Positions 1 to 7,073 of a stretch of DNA of 18,070 nt are shown in pieces (positions within the stretch are counted from its first letter, which is position 1; each line of letters begins with the position of its first letter). The notes beneath the pieces were generated by a model that saw only the letters and a program-made list of their open reading frames with translations, was not told where the DNA came from and did no database searches. Location of the stretch: positions 1-18,070 of the forward strand of contig JAYSFC010000076.1 of NCBI GenBank assembly GCA_041913505.1, in the 5' to 3' direction. Origin of the DNA: JAYSFC01 sp041913505 (GTDB lineage Bacteria; Pseudomonadota; Gammaproteobacteria; Burkholderiales; Burkholderiaceae_C). The position numbers and the translations under genes were made by a program.

Positions 1-98
1 ACGCCCGGCTTCTACGGGTGTTACGCCACAATTTTCTGCCACGCTCGGAACCTTTAATTGCGTTGGCGCTTGTTGGTCGCGGCCTGCGTTCCGCGCCC

Positions 99-134
99 GG
101 GCGGCGCGGCCCTGCGGCCGCGCCGCCCTTTTCT
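99..134 (+). terminator. Strong intrinsic terminator just upstream of nosR
   Basis: A perfect 13-bp stem (GGGCGGCGCGGCC at 99-111 with GGCCGCGCCGCCC at 116-128) encloses a 4-base loop (CTGC) and is followed by TTTTCT at 129-134. This is the classical form of a rho-independent terminator for + strand transcription. It ends only 9 bases before the nosR start codon, so it most likely terminates an upstream + strand gene (nosZ is the obvious guess, but it is outside the window) while letting some read-through into nosR. Bases 1-98 show no gene I can support. Confidence 0.85.
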
Positions 135-143
135 GGATACACG

Positions 144-2780
144 ATGCTTTCGCCGATACGCCGCTTTCTATCCACCCTGTGGGCCGCGATCGCCTTCACG
201 CTAGCGGTCGCCGCACCACACGTCCAAGCAGCAGGGGCCGGTACCTACGAAGCCGAACTGCCGCCCCAACTGGCGGCCACGCCCGATATGTGCTCGCTGC
301 TTCCCTGCAAGGAAGTATTCCCGGGCGCCGGATACTTTTCCCCGCGCAAGGGTCAGCCGCCCTATGCAGAGGCCTACGACAACGATTCAGCCCAGAAGAA
401 GCTGCTGGGCTATGTGATGCTCTCCACCGACATCACCGACACGCCCGCCTACTCGGGCAAGCCGGTGGTCACGCTGATCGGCATGGACAAGGCGGGCCAC
501 TTCGTGGGCGTGAAGGTGCTCAAGCACTCCGAGCCCATCCTGCTGCTGGGCATCCCCGAATCGGCGCTGATCCACTTCAATAACCAATACATCGGCAAAT
601 CGGTCACCGACACCATCGAGGTCGGCCCCTCACGCCCCGACGAGAACGTGACCGGCGTGGACGCCATCTCGGGAGCCACCGTCACGGTCGTCGCGCAGAA
701 CCAGGTGATCATGACTTCGGGCGCCGCCGTGGCGCGCCAGACCGGCATCATTGCCCCCACGATGCGCGAGCCCGCGCGCTTCATCGCCAGCGGCCAGAAG
801 TACGACTGGCCGCAACTCGTGCAGATGGGTGCCGTGCAGCGCCTGCTGGTCAAACCCGAGCAGGTGGGCCTGCCGCGCGGGCCCGAGCCCTTCATTGAGC
901 TGTGGTTCGGCGACCTGAACCAGCCCGACATCGGCAAGAGCCTGCTGGGCGCGAACGGATGGGACGGACTGCGCTCGCGCCTCAAGGACAGCGAGAACGC
1001 CTTCTTCATCATCAAGACCGCCGGCTCCGAGTCGTTCAAGGGCTCGGGCTTTGTGCGCGGCGGCATTTTCGACCGCGTGCAGGTCAAGCAGGGCGCGGAC
1101 TCGTTCACCTTCCGCGACCTTGATGCGTTCAACCTCTACGGCCTGGAGGCGGCCGGTGCGCCGCGCTACGCCGAGTCGGCCATCTTCGTGGTGCGATCGC
1201 CCTCGTTCTCGGCAGCGTACCCGTGGAAGCTGGCCTTCCTGGGCAACCGCGTGGACAAGGCCACGGGCCATCGCAGCTTCACCGTTTTCGAGTCGAAGTA
1301 CTGGCTGCCCGCGAACATGCTTGAGGGCGGCCGCCCCCAGGTGGCGGAGCCCGTCGCGCCCTGGGTGCGCATCTGGAAATCGCAACTCCTGCCCATCAGC
1401 CTGTTCGCTGTGCTGCTGGTGACGGTGGCGGTGGTCTACGCCCTGCGCGAGAAGCTCACCCGCCGATCCACGCACAAGAACAAGTGGCCGGTCAACGGCT
1501 TCAAGTACACGTTCTGGGCCATCAGCATCTTCTGGATCGGCTTCGGCTACATGGCACAGCCTTCCATCACCCAGGTGCTGACCTGGTTCCATTCGCTGCT
1601 GTTCCAGTGGACTTGGTCGCTATTCCTGTCCGACCCGTTCATCTTCCTGTTCTGGATCTTCATCATTGTTACCGTGTTCCTGTTCGGGCGCGGCCTGTTC
1701 TGCGGCTGGATGTGCCCGTTCGGCTCGCTGCAGGAGGCGATCTACAAGATCGCGCGTTTCGTGGGCCTGGGGCGTTTCCAGACCAAGCTGCCGCAGAAGT
1801 GGCACGACCGCCTCAAGTGGCTGAAGTACGCCGTCTTCTTCTTCCTGCTCACGGTGTCCATGTTCTCCATGGGCCTGGCGGAAAAGCTCGCCGAGGTCGA
1901 GCCGTTCAAGACCACCTTCCTGGTCGGCGTGCTCAACCGCGCCTGGCCCTACGGCCTGTTCGTGGCCGCCATCCTGGGCGTGTCCATCTTCATCGAGCGG
2001 CCGTACTGCAAGTACATCTGCCCGCTGGGCGCCTCGCTGGCCATGCCCAGCACCTTCCGCTGGTTCGGCCTCAAGCGCAAGCAGGACTGCAATAGCTGCC
2101 ACGCCTGCGCCACGGGCTGCGGCGCGCAGGCCATCGATACCGACGGCCGCATCGACCACCGTGAGTGCCTGCACTGCCTCGACTGCATGGTGCTCTACAC
2201 CGATACCAAGGGCTGCCCGCCGCTGGCCCGGGAACGCAAGCGCCGTGAGCGCGATGGCCTGGAGATCACTCCCATCGGCGCCAATGGCTACTACATCCCT
2301 ATCCACCCGGCCACCGTGGCTGACCAGCTCCTGCCGAAGGCGGTCAAGGGTCCGGACCCGCGCATGCCCACGCCACCCGCGACCCCAGCCACGCACCGGC
2401 CGGGTGCGCGCGGCCTAGGCTGGCTCTGGAAAGAGCTGGTGGACCACCTGTGGCCCTGGAGTGGCGCGGGCTGGCGCTCGCAGCGCGCGCTGCAGGCAGC
2501 GGGCCTGGCGCTGGGCCTCGCTGCCAGCGTAGCCTGGGTAATGGCGGCCCTCGGCCACCTCTCTGCCGGCGCCCTGATCGGCTGGTGGTTCGGCTGGAGC
2601 GTGTACGAGGTGCTGATCCGCCTGTCCGGCAAGCGCTACGTGAAGGATGGCCCCTGGTGGCGGGACCGCTATCGCGAAGCCGGCGTGATGGATATGCTGA
2701 GCTACGTGGGCTTCAAAAACCTGCTGATCGGCGCATCACTGTTCCTCGCACTCCAGGCGTTCGGAGGGCTCACCCTGTGA
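144..2780 (+). CDS. nosR: NosR, membrane flavo-iron-sulfur protein for nitrous oxide reduction
   Basis: NosR is a polytopic inner-membrane protein required for NosZ expression and activity, thought to pass electrons to N2O reductase. The 878-residue product has an N-terminal signal segment (about residues 7-30) and a periplasmic FMN-binding domain with the SGAT motif at 176-179, where Thr179 is the expected covalent flavin site. A membrane block follows (segments near 413-437, 454-484, 492-520, 559-582 and 592-617). Two CX3CP motifs (C520/C524 and C622/C626) and two ferredoxin-like clusters (C649, C652, C655, C659 and C675, C678, C681, C691) come next. The C-terminal part carries about two more membrane segments and makes the protein longer than the roughly 725 residues I recall for Pseudomonas stutzeri NosR. 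The ATG at 144 is chosen because it begins the signal peptide; the GTG at 18 would translate through the terminator hairpin. The Shine-Dalgarno sequence is weak. The stop overlaps the nosD start. Confidence 0.96.
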   Translation: MLSPIRRFLSTLWAAIAFTLAVAAPHVQAAGAGTYEAELPPQLAATPDMCSLLPCKEVFPGAGYFSPRKGQPPYAEAYDNDSAQKKLLGYVMLSTDITDTPAYSGKPVVTLIGMDKAGHFVGVKVLKHSEPILLLGIPESALIHFNNQYIGKSVTDTIEVGPSRPDENVTGVDAISGATVTVVAQNQVIMTSGAAVARQTGIIAPTMREPARFIASGQKYDWPQLVQMGAVQRLLVKPEQVGLPRGPEPFIELWFGDLNQPDIGKSLLGANGWDGLRSRLKDSENAFFIIKTAGSESFKGSGFVRGGIFDRVQVKQGADSFTFRDLDAFNLYGLEAAGAPRYAESAIFVVRSPSFSAAYPWKLAFLGNRVDKATGHRSFTVFESKYWLPANMLEGGRPQVAEPVAPWVRIWKSQLLPISLFAVLLVTVAVVYALREKLTRRSTHKNKWPVNGFKYTFWAISIFWIGFGYMAQPSITQVLTWFHSLLFQWTWSLFLSDPFIFLFWIFIIVTVFLFGRGLFCGWMCPFGSLQEAIYKIARFVGLGRFQTKLPQKWHDRLKWLKYAVFFFLLTVSMFSMGLAEKLAEVEPFKTTFLVGVLNRAWPYGLFVAAILGVSIFIERPYCKYICPLGASLAMPSTFRWFGLKRKQDCNSCHACATGCGAQAIDTDGRIDHRECLHCLDCMVLYTDTKGCPPLARERKRRERDGLEITPIGANGYYIPIHPATVADQLLPKAVKGPDPRMPTPPATPATHRPGARGLGWLWKELVDHLWPWSGAGWRSQRALQAAGLALGLAASVAWVMAALGHLSAGALIGWWFGWSVYEVLIRLSGKRYVKDGPWWRDRYREAGVMDMLSYVGFKNLLIGASLFLALQAFGGLTL

Positions 2781-4069
2781 AGCCCCCCGGAGCCTTCGCG
2801 GCCCGTGTTGCCGCCTGCCTCGCCGGCCTGCTGCTGGCCACGACGGCACAGGCAGCCATCCTGCGCGTTCGACCCGGTGCCGACCTGCAGGCCGCCGTGG
2901 CCGCAGCCGCGCCCGGCGACGTGGTGGAGATCGAGCGCGGCCACTACCGCGCCAATCTGCGCATCGACAAACCACTCACGCTGCGCGGCATCGACCGGCC
3001 CACGATCAGCGGTGGGCAGGAAGGCGACACCATCCGCGTGGCGGCCGAAGGCGTGGTGATCGAAGGGATCATCGTGCGCGACTCGGGCACGAGTCTCAAG
3101 GACCAGAATGCGGGCGTCTACATCCAGCCCGGCGCGCACCGTGCCGTGGTGCGCGACTGCGACCTCACCTATAACCTCTTCGGCCTGTGGATCGAGAAGG
3201 CCAACGACGTGCAGGTGCTGCACAACACCATCACGGGCCTGCGGGACGTAAGCTCGCCCCAGCGCGGCAATGGCGTGCAGCTCTACAACACGCAGCGCGC
3301 GCGCATCGAGAACAACCACATCAGCTTCGTGCGCGACGCGCTCTACGTGGACGTATCGCACCACGCCGTATTCCGGGGCAACCGGCTGCACCACAGCCGC
3401 TACGGCGCGCACTACATGAACTCGTACCACAACCTGTGGGAAGACAACGACACGTACCACAACCGGGGCGGCCTCGCGCTCATGGAGGTGCGCGATCAGG
3501 TGGTGCGCAATAACCGCGCCTGGAACAATGCCGACCACGGCATCATGCTGCGCACGCTGCAGGACTCGGTCATCGAGGGCAACGTGGTGGCCGGCAACGC
3601 GCGTGGCTTCTTCATCTACGACGTGGAGTACGTCGCGCTGCGTGGCAACCTCGTGACGGGCAACGCCGTAGGCGTGCACCTGTCGGCCGGCTCCACGCGC
3701 AATGCCGTCGAAGGCAACGACTTCATCGCCAACCGGGAGCAGGTGCGCTACGTAGGCACGCGCGACGAGCGCTGGGGCGGCGAAGGCAAGGGCAACTACT
3801 GGAGCAACTACCTCGGCTGGGACCGCGACGGCGACGGCACCGGCGATATGCCCTACGAAGCCAACGACGTGGTGGACCGCCTGACCTGGCGCTATCCAGC
3901 CATGAAACTGCTGCTAGCCAGCCCCGCCGTGCAGGCGCTGCGCCTCGTGGGCCGGCAGTTCCCCGTGCTGCGCGTACCCTCGGTGGTCGACCCCCATCCG
4001 CGTATGCACCCCATCACCCCCCTATGGAGTTCCTGGCGTGACCGAAGCCATCCTTCCGACCGCCGCTGA
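2777..4069 (+). CDS. nosD: NosD, periplasmic beta-helix copper-site maturation protein
   Basis: NosD is a periplasmic right-handed beta-helix (CASH-domain) protein that works with the NosFY ABC transporter to build the copper-sulfur centre of NosZ. The 430-residue product begins with a signal peptide (residues 1-26, cleavage after AQA) and contains many repeated N-N/G-N turns (EGNVVAGNARG, RGNLVTGNAVG and similar) typical of the fold. It ends with the family's conserved KGNYWSNYLGWDRDGDGTGD block. I choose the GTG at 2777, which overlaps the nosR stop (GTGA). It is preceded by a good ribosome binding site, GGAGGG at 2763-2768, 8 bases upstream, and opens directly on the signal peptide. Its 3' end overlaps nosF by 32 bases, which implies translational coupling. 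Confidence 0.95.
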   Translation: MKPPGAFAARVAACLAGLLLATTAQAAILRVRPGADLQAAVAAAAPGDVVEIERGHYRANLRIDKPLTLRGIDRPTISGGQEGDTIRVAAEGVVIEGIIVRDSGTSLKDQNAGVYIQPGAHRAVVRDCDLTYNLFGLWIEKANDVQVLHNTITGLRDVSSPQRGNGVQLYNTQRARIENNHISFVRDALYVDVSHHAVFRGNRLHHSRYGAHYMNSYHNLWEDNDTYHNRGGLALMEVRDQVVRNNRAWNNADHGIMLRTLQDSVIEGNVVAGNARGFFIYDVEYVALRGNLVTGNAVGVHLSAGSTRNAVEGNDFIANREQVRYVGTRDERWGGEGKGNYWSNYLGWDRDGDGTGDMPYEANDVVDRLTWRYPAMKLLLASPAVQALRLVGRQFPVLRVPSVVDPHPRMHPITPLWSSWRDRSHPSDRR

Positions 4070-4979
4070 CGGCCCACCCGCGATCGAGATCCGCGGCGTG
4101 CGCAAGCACTACGGCGCCGTGCATGCCGTGGACGGCATCGACCTGCGTGTGGAGCGCGGCGAGATCCTGGGCCTCATCGGCCACAACGGCGCAGGCAAGA
4201 GCACGCTGTTCAAGATGATGCTGGGCCTCGTGCCCACCACGGCGGGCGAGATCCTCGTAGGCGGCGCGTCCGTGCACGGACGCGACTTTCGCGCCGCGCG
4301 GCGCCACCTGGGCTACCTGCCCGAGAACGTGGTGCTGTACGACAACCTCAGCGGCCTGGAGACGCTGCGCTTCTTCGCGCGGCTCAAGGGCGCGCCCGCC
4401 GCGCAGTGCACGCAGGTGCTCGACCGCGTGGGCTTGGCCGATGCGGGCCGCCGGCCCGTGCGCGAATACTCCAAGGGCATGCGCCAGCGGCTGGGCTTCG
4501 CGCAGGCGCTGCTGGGCGCGCCGCGCGTGCTGCTGCTTGACGAGCCCACCAACGGCCTGGATCCGCTCGCCATCCGCGACTTCTACGCCACGCTGCGCAC
4601 GCTCCAGCGCGAAGGCGTAACCATCGTGATCACCTCGCACATCCTCGCGGAACTGCAGGAGCGCGTGGACCGCCTCGCCATCCTTGCCGCGGGCCGGCTG
4701 CAGGCGCTGGGCAGTGTGCAAGCCCTGCGCGACCAGGCAGGCGTGCCACTGGTGTTCGACATCGCGGTTGCTCCCGGTGACGCTCCCGCCGTATCGCAGG
4801 CGTTGGCCACGGTGGCCTCTGTGCAGTCCACCGCCACCCCGGAAGGCCTGCGCCTGTCCTGCCCGCGCGACGCCCGTATGGCGGTGCTCGGCGCCATTGC
4901 GCCGCTGGGCGCGCGCGTGCGCGACCTGCGCATCCATGAACCCTCGCTCGAAGACCTGTTCTTCGGCATTTCCCGCTGA
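4038..4979 (+). CDS. nosF: NosF, ABC transporter ATP-binding protein for NosZ maturation
   Basis: Cytoplasmic ATPase that pairs with NosY and NosD; the complex is thought to supply a sulfur species or energy for assembling the NosZ copper centre. The 313-residue product shows Walker A GHNGAGKST (48-56), signature YSKGM (144-148) in place of canonical LSGGQ, Walker B VLLLDEP (164-170) followed by TNGLD, and the H-loop His201. The variant signature is usual in ABC-2-type drug/copper exporters of this group. A C-terminal accessory region of about 90 residues follows. The GTG start at 4038 lies inside the end of nosD and has GGAG at 4026-4029 at 8-base spacing. nosY follows after 17 bases. Confidence 0.95.
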   Translation: MTEAILPTAADGPPAIEIRGVRKHYGAVHAVDGIDLRVERGEILGLIGHNGAGKSTLFKMMLGLVPTTAGEILVGGASVHGRDFRAARRHLGYLPENVVLYDNLSGLETLRFFARLKGAPAAQCTQVLDRVGLADAGRRPVREYSKGMRQRLGFAQALLGAPRVLLLDEPTNGLDPLAIRDFYATLRTLQREGVTIVITSHILAELQERVDRLAILAAGRLQALGSVQALRDQAGVPLVFDIAVAPGDAPAVSQALATVASVQSTATPEGLRLSCPRDARMAVLGAIAPLGARVRDLRIHEPSLEDLFFGISR

Positions 4980-4996
4980 TAGGAAGGGCGCGCTCC

Positions 4997-5818
4997 ATGA
5001 TGGAAATCCGCCAGATCCTCGCCATCGCCGCCAAGGAATTCCGCGATCGCATGCGCAACCGCTGGGTGCTCGCCGTGGCGCTGGTGTTCACCGCGTTCTC
5101 GCTCGCCATCGCCTACTTCGGCGGCGCACAGCAAGGCACCGTGGGGCTGCGCTCGGTCGAATTCACGATCGCCAGCCTCGTGAGCCTCGTGATCTACCTG
5201 ATCCCGCTCATCGCGCTGCTGCTGGGCTTTGACGCCGTGGTGGGCGAGCGCGAGCGCGGCTCGCTGGACCTGCTGCTGTCGCTGCCCATCACGCGCTGGG
5301 AACTGCTGTTGGGCAAGTACCTGGGCCTGGCCGCAGCGCTCGCGCTGTCCACGCTCGCGGGCTTCGCGCTCGTGGCAGTGCTGCTCGTGCAGCGATTCCA
5401 AGGGGCTGCGCTGTGGCATTTCGGCGGCTTCATGCTCAGCTCGGTGCTGCTGGGACTCGCGTTCCTGAGCCTGGCGGTGCTCATGTCGGTGCTGGCGCGC
5501 GACCGTACGCGCGCCTCGGGCTTGGCCATCGCCACCTGGTTCTTCTTCGTGCTCGTGTTTGATCTGTTGCTGCTCGGCGCCCTCGTGACCTCGGGCGGAG
5601 CCTGGGGCGGCATGGCACTGGCCTGGCTGCTGCTGCTAAACCCTGCGGACGCGTTCCGTATCCTCAACGTGTTTTCGCTCGACGACGTGCGCACGCTCTA
5701 TGGCCTGGCCAGCGTCGTGCCCGCCCCCCTGGCCAGCCCCTGGCTGCTGGGCGCGGTCATGCTCGGCTGGGTCGCGCTGCCGCTGTGCCTCGCGGGCTGG
5801 AGGTTTCACAAGCCATGA
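4997..5818 (+). CDS. nosY: NosY, ABC-2 type permease of the NosDFY complex
   Basis: Membrane partner of NosF. The 273-residue product has a short cytoplasmic lead with the ABC-2 permease motif (AKEFRDRMRNRW), then about six hydrophobic segments near residues 23-42, 58-78, 108-130, 143-165, 173-198 and 245-268. The ERERGSLDLLLSLPITRWELLLGK-type loop at about 84-107, usual for ABC-2 permeases, is present. Of two tandem ATG codons (4997 and 5000) I take the first, because AGGAAGG at 4981-4987 lies 9 bases upstream of it. The stop overlaps the nosL start as ATGA, so nosY and nosL are translationally coupled. Length and topology match NosY. Confidence 0.95.
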   Translation: MMEIRQILAIAAKEFRDRMRNRWVLAVALVFTAFSLAIAYFGGAQQGTVGLRSVEFTIASLVSLVIYLIPLIALLLGFDAVVGERERGSLDLLLSLPITRWELLLGKYLGLAAALALSTLAGFALVAVLLVQRFQGAALWHFGGFMLSSVLLGLAFLSLAVLMSVLARDRTRASGLAIATWFFFVLVFDLLLLGALVTSGGAWGGMALAWLLLLNPADAFRILNVFSLDDVRTLYGLASVVPAPLASPWLLGAVMLGWVALPLCLAGWRFHKP

Positions 5819-6420
5819 CATCCCCAATCTACCGCTGCGCCTGCGCGCGCCATGCCACTCGCGCCTCTTCCGGCGCCGATCTGCCCCGACGCCGCCTCCT
5901 CGGCTGGGCTCTGGCGGCCCCGCTGGGCATGGGCTTCACCAGCCTCATGGGCTGCTCGCAGCATGCGGATAGCGGCGCACCGTCGATCGCCGCCGTGGAC
6001 TTCGATCGCGCCACCAGCTGCGAACTCGACGGCATGCTGCTCTCCGATTACCCCGGCCCCAAGGCCCAGATCCATTACGAAGGGCAGGAGCGGCCCGTGT
6101 TCTTCTGCGATACGGTGGAACTGTTCAATACCCTGCTCGCAGGCGAGCAGGTGCGCACCGTGGCCGCCGTCTACGTGCAGGACATGGGCCAGGCCGACTG
6201 GGACGCACCGCGCGGCCACTGGATCGATGCACGCACGGCCGTCTACGTGAGCGGCAGCCGGCGCCGCGGCTCCATGGGTCCCACGCTCGCTAGTTTCGCC
6301 AGCGCGGAGGCCGCCACGGCCTTCGCGGCTGAGCAAGGCGGCCGCGTGCTGCGCTTTGCCGAGATCACGCCCGAAATGGCCGATCTCAGCGGCGGCGCGC
6401 TGCACGACACGCGCATGTGA
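5815..6420 (+). CDS. nosL: NosL, outer-envelope copper-binding lipoprotein
   Basis: NosL is a periplasmic Cu(I)-binding lipoprotein that delivers copper to NosZ together with NosDFY. The 201-residue product has a positively charged start with RRR at 25-27, a hydrophobic segment, and a lipobox LMGC (44-47) that makes Cys47 the lipidation site. The mature part carries CELDGM (Cys69 to Met74) and a VFFCD motif typical of this NosL branch, but no CPVCGM. The ATG at 5815 overlaps the nosY stop. This start gives an unusually long stretch before the signal core, with a Cys/His-rich piece (CACARH at 8-13); a later start cannot be excluded, although no better-placed Shine-Dalgarno was seen. The RR pair recalls a Tat signal, but NosL is normally a Sec lipoprotein. 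Confidence 0.9.
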   Translation: MTSPIYRCACARHATRASSGADLPRRRLLGWALAAPLGMGFTSLMGCSQHADSGAPSIAAVDFDRATSCELDGMLLSDYPGPKAQIHYEGQERPVFFCDTVELFNTLLAGEQVRTVAAVYVQDMGQADWDAPRGHWIDARTAVYVSGSRRRGSMGPTLASFASAEAATAFAAEQGGRVLRFAEITPEMADLSGGALHDTRM

Positions 6421-6428
6421 GACCCGGC

Positions 6429-7064
6429 ATGACGACGCAGCACATGGCCCTGCCTCCAGCACGGCGCCGCGCCTGGATAACGCTCGCACTGGCGGGCGGC
6501 GCGGGCTTGGCTGGCGCCTGGTGGCTGCAGCCCCGGGCGGCCACGAAACCGACGGCCCTGCCCGAAGACGATGTGTGCGTGGTCGCGCCGCTCACGCCCT
6601 ACGATGCGGCGTCGGGCCTGCCGCCCATGGCGGCACGCTCCGTACCCACCGATGCGCGCTGTCCCGTCTGCGGCATGTACCCCGCGCGCTTTCCCGGGTG
6701 GGCGGCGCAGGTGATTTTCGAGAATGGCGATGCCCAATTCTTCGATTCGCCCCTCAGCCTGCTGCGCTACCTGGAACGCGTGCCTGCCTATGTACCAGGG
6801 CGCAGCGCAGCCGACATCGTGGCGCACTACGTGACCGATGTGGATTCAGGGCGCTGGACCGACGCGCAGGCGGCCTTCTATGTGCACGGTTCCTCGGCGC
6901 GGGGGCCGATGCGCGCAGGCAATCTTCCGGCCTTTACCGAACGCCAGGCCGCCAAGCGCTTCGCGGCGCAGCGCGGCGGCCAGGTACTGGCATTCGGGGA
7001 GATCGACGCGGCGCTTGTTGCGGCCCTCATGGGCACGGGCGGCCACCAGCACGCCGCCCGCTGA
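6429..7064 (+). CDS. Second NosL-family protein with CPVCGM motif
   Basis: A 211-residue NosL-family protein (copper-binding, periplasmic). It has an N-terminal membrane anchor or uncleaved signal at about residues 14-32 with a preceding ARRR, and no lipobox, so it is probably tethered by a helix. The mature region carries CPVCGM at 78-83, the classical NosL metal-site motif that the preceding NosL lacks. Downstream blocks (DAQFFDSPLSLLRYL, QAAFYVHGS, AKRFAAQRGGQVLAFGEI) parallel those of the upstream NosL, indicating homology. The start is uncertain: GTG at 6417 overlaps the nosL stop (GTGA), and ATG at 6429 or 6444 are alternatives; none has a strong Shine-Dalgarno. The tail is His-rich (GGHQHAAR). 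It ends 9 bases from the convergent helicase gene, with no terminator between. Confidence 0.88.
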   Translation: MTTQHMALPPARRRAWITLALAGGAGLAGAWWLQPRAATKPTALPEDDVCVVAPLTPYDAASGLPPMAARSVPTDARCPVCGMYPARFPGWAAQVIFENGDAQFFDSPLSLLRYLERVPAYVPGRSAADIVAHYVTDVDSGRWTDAQAAFYVHGSSARGPMRAGNLPAFTERQAAKRFAAQRGGQVLAFGEIDAALVAALMGTGGHQHAAR

Positions 7065-7073
7065 GGCAGCACC

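Noticed and set aside
1..57. Possible tail of an upstream gene ending at TAA 55-57
   Set aside because: The 18 residues read in that frame match nothing I recognise, and no other support exists for the frame.
18..143. N-terminal extension of nosR from the GTG at 18
   Set aside because: It would translate through the terminator hairpin and place the signal peptide 42 residues inside the protein; the ATG at 144 begins a normal signal sequence.
7065..7073. Terminator between the second nosL gene and rhlE
   Set aside because: Only 9 bases separate the genes and no convincing hairpin with a T-run is visible, so transcripts may overlap.
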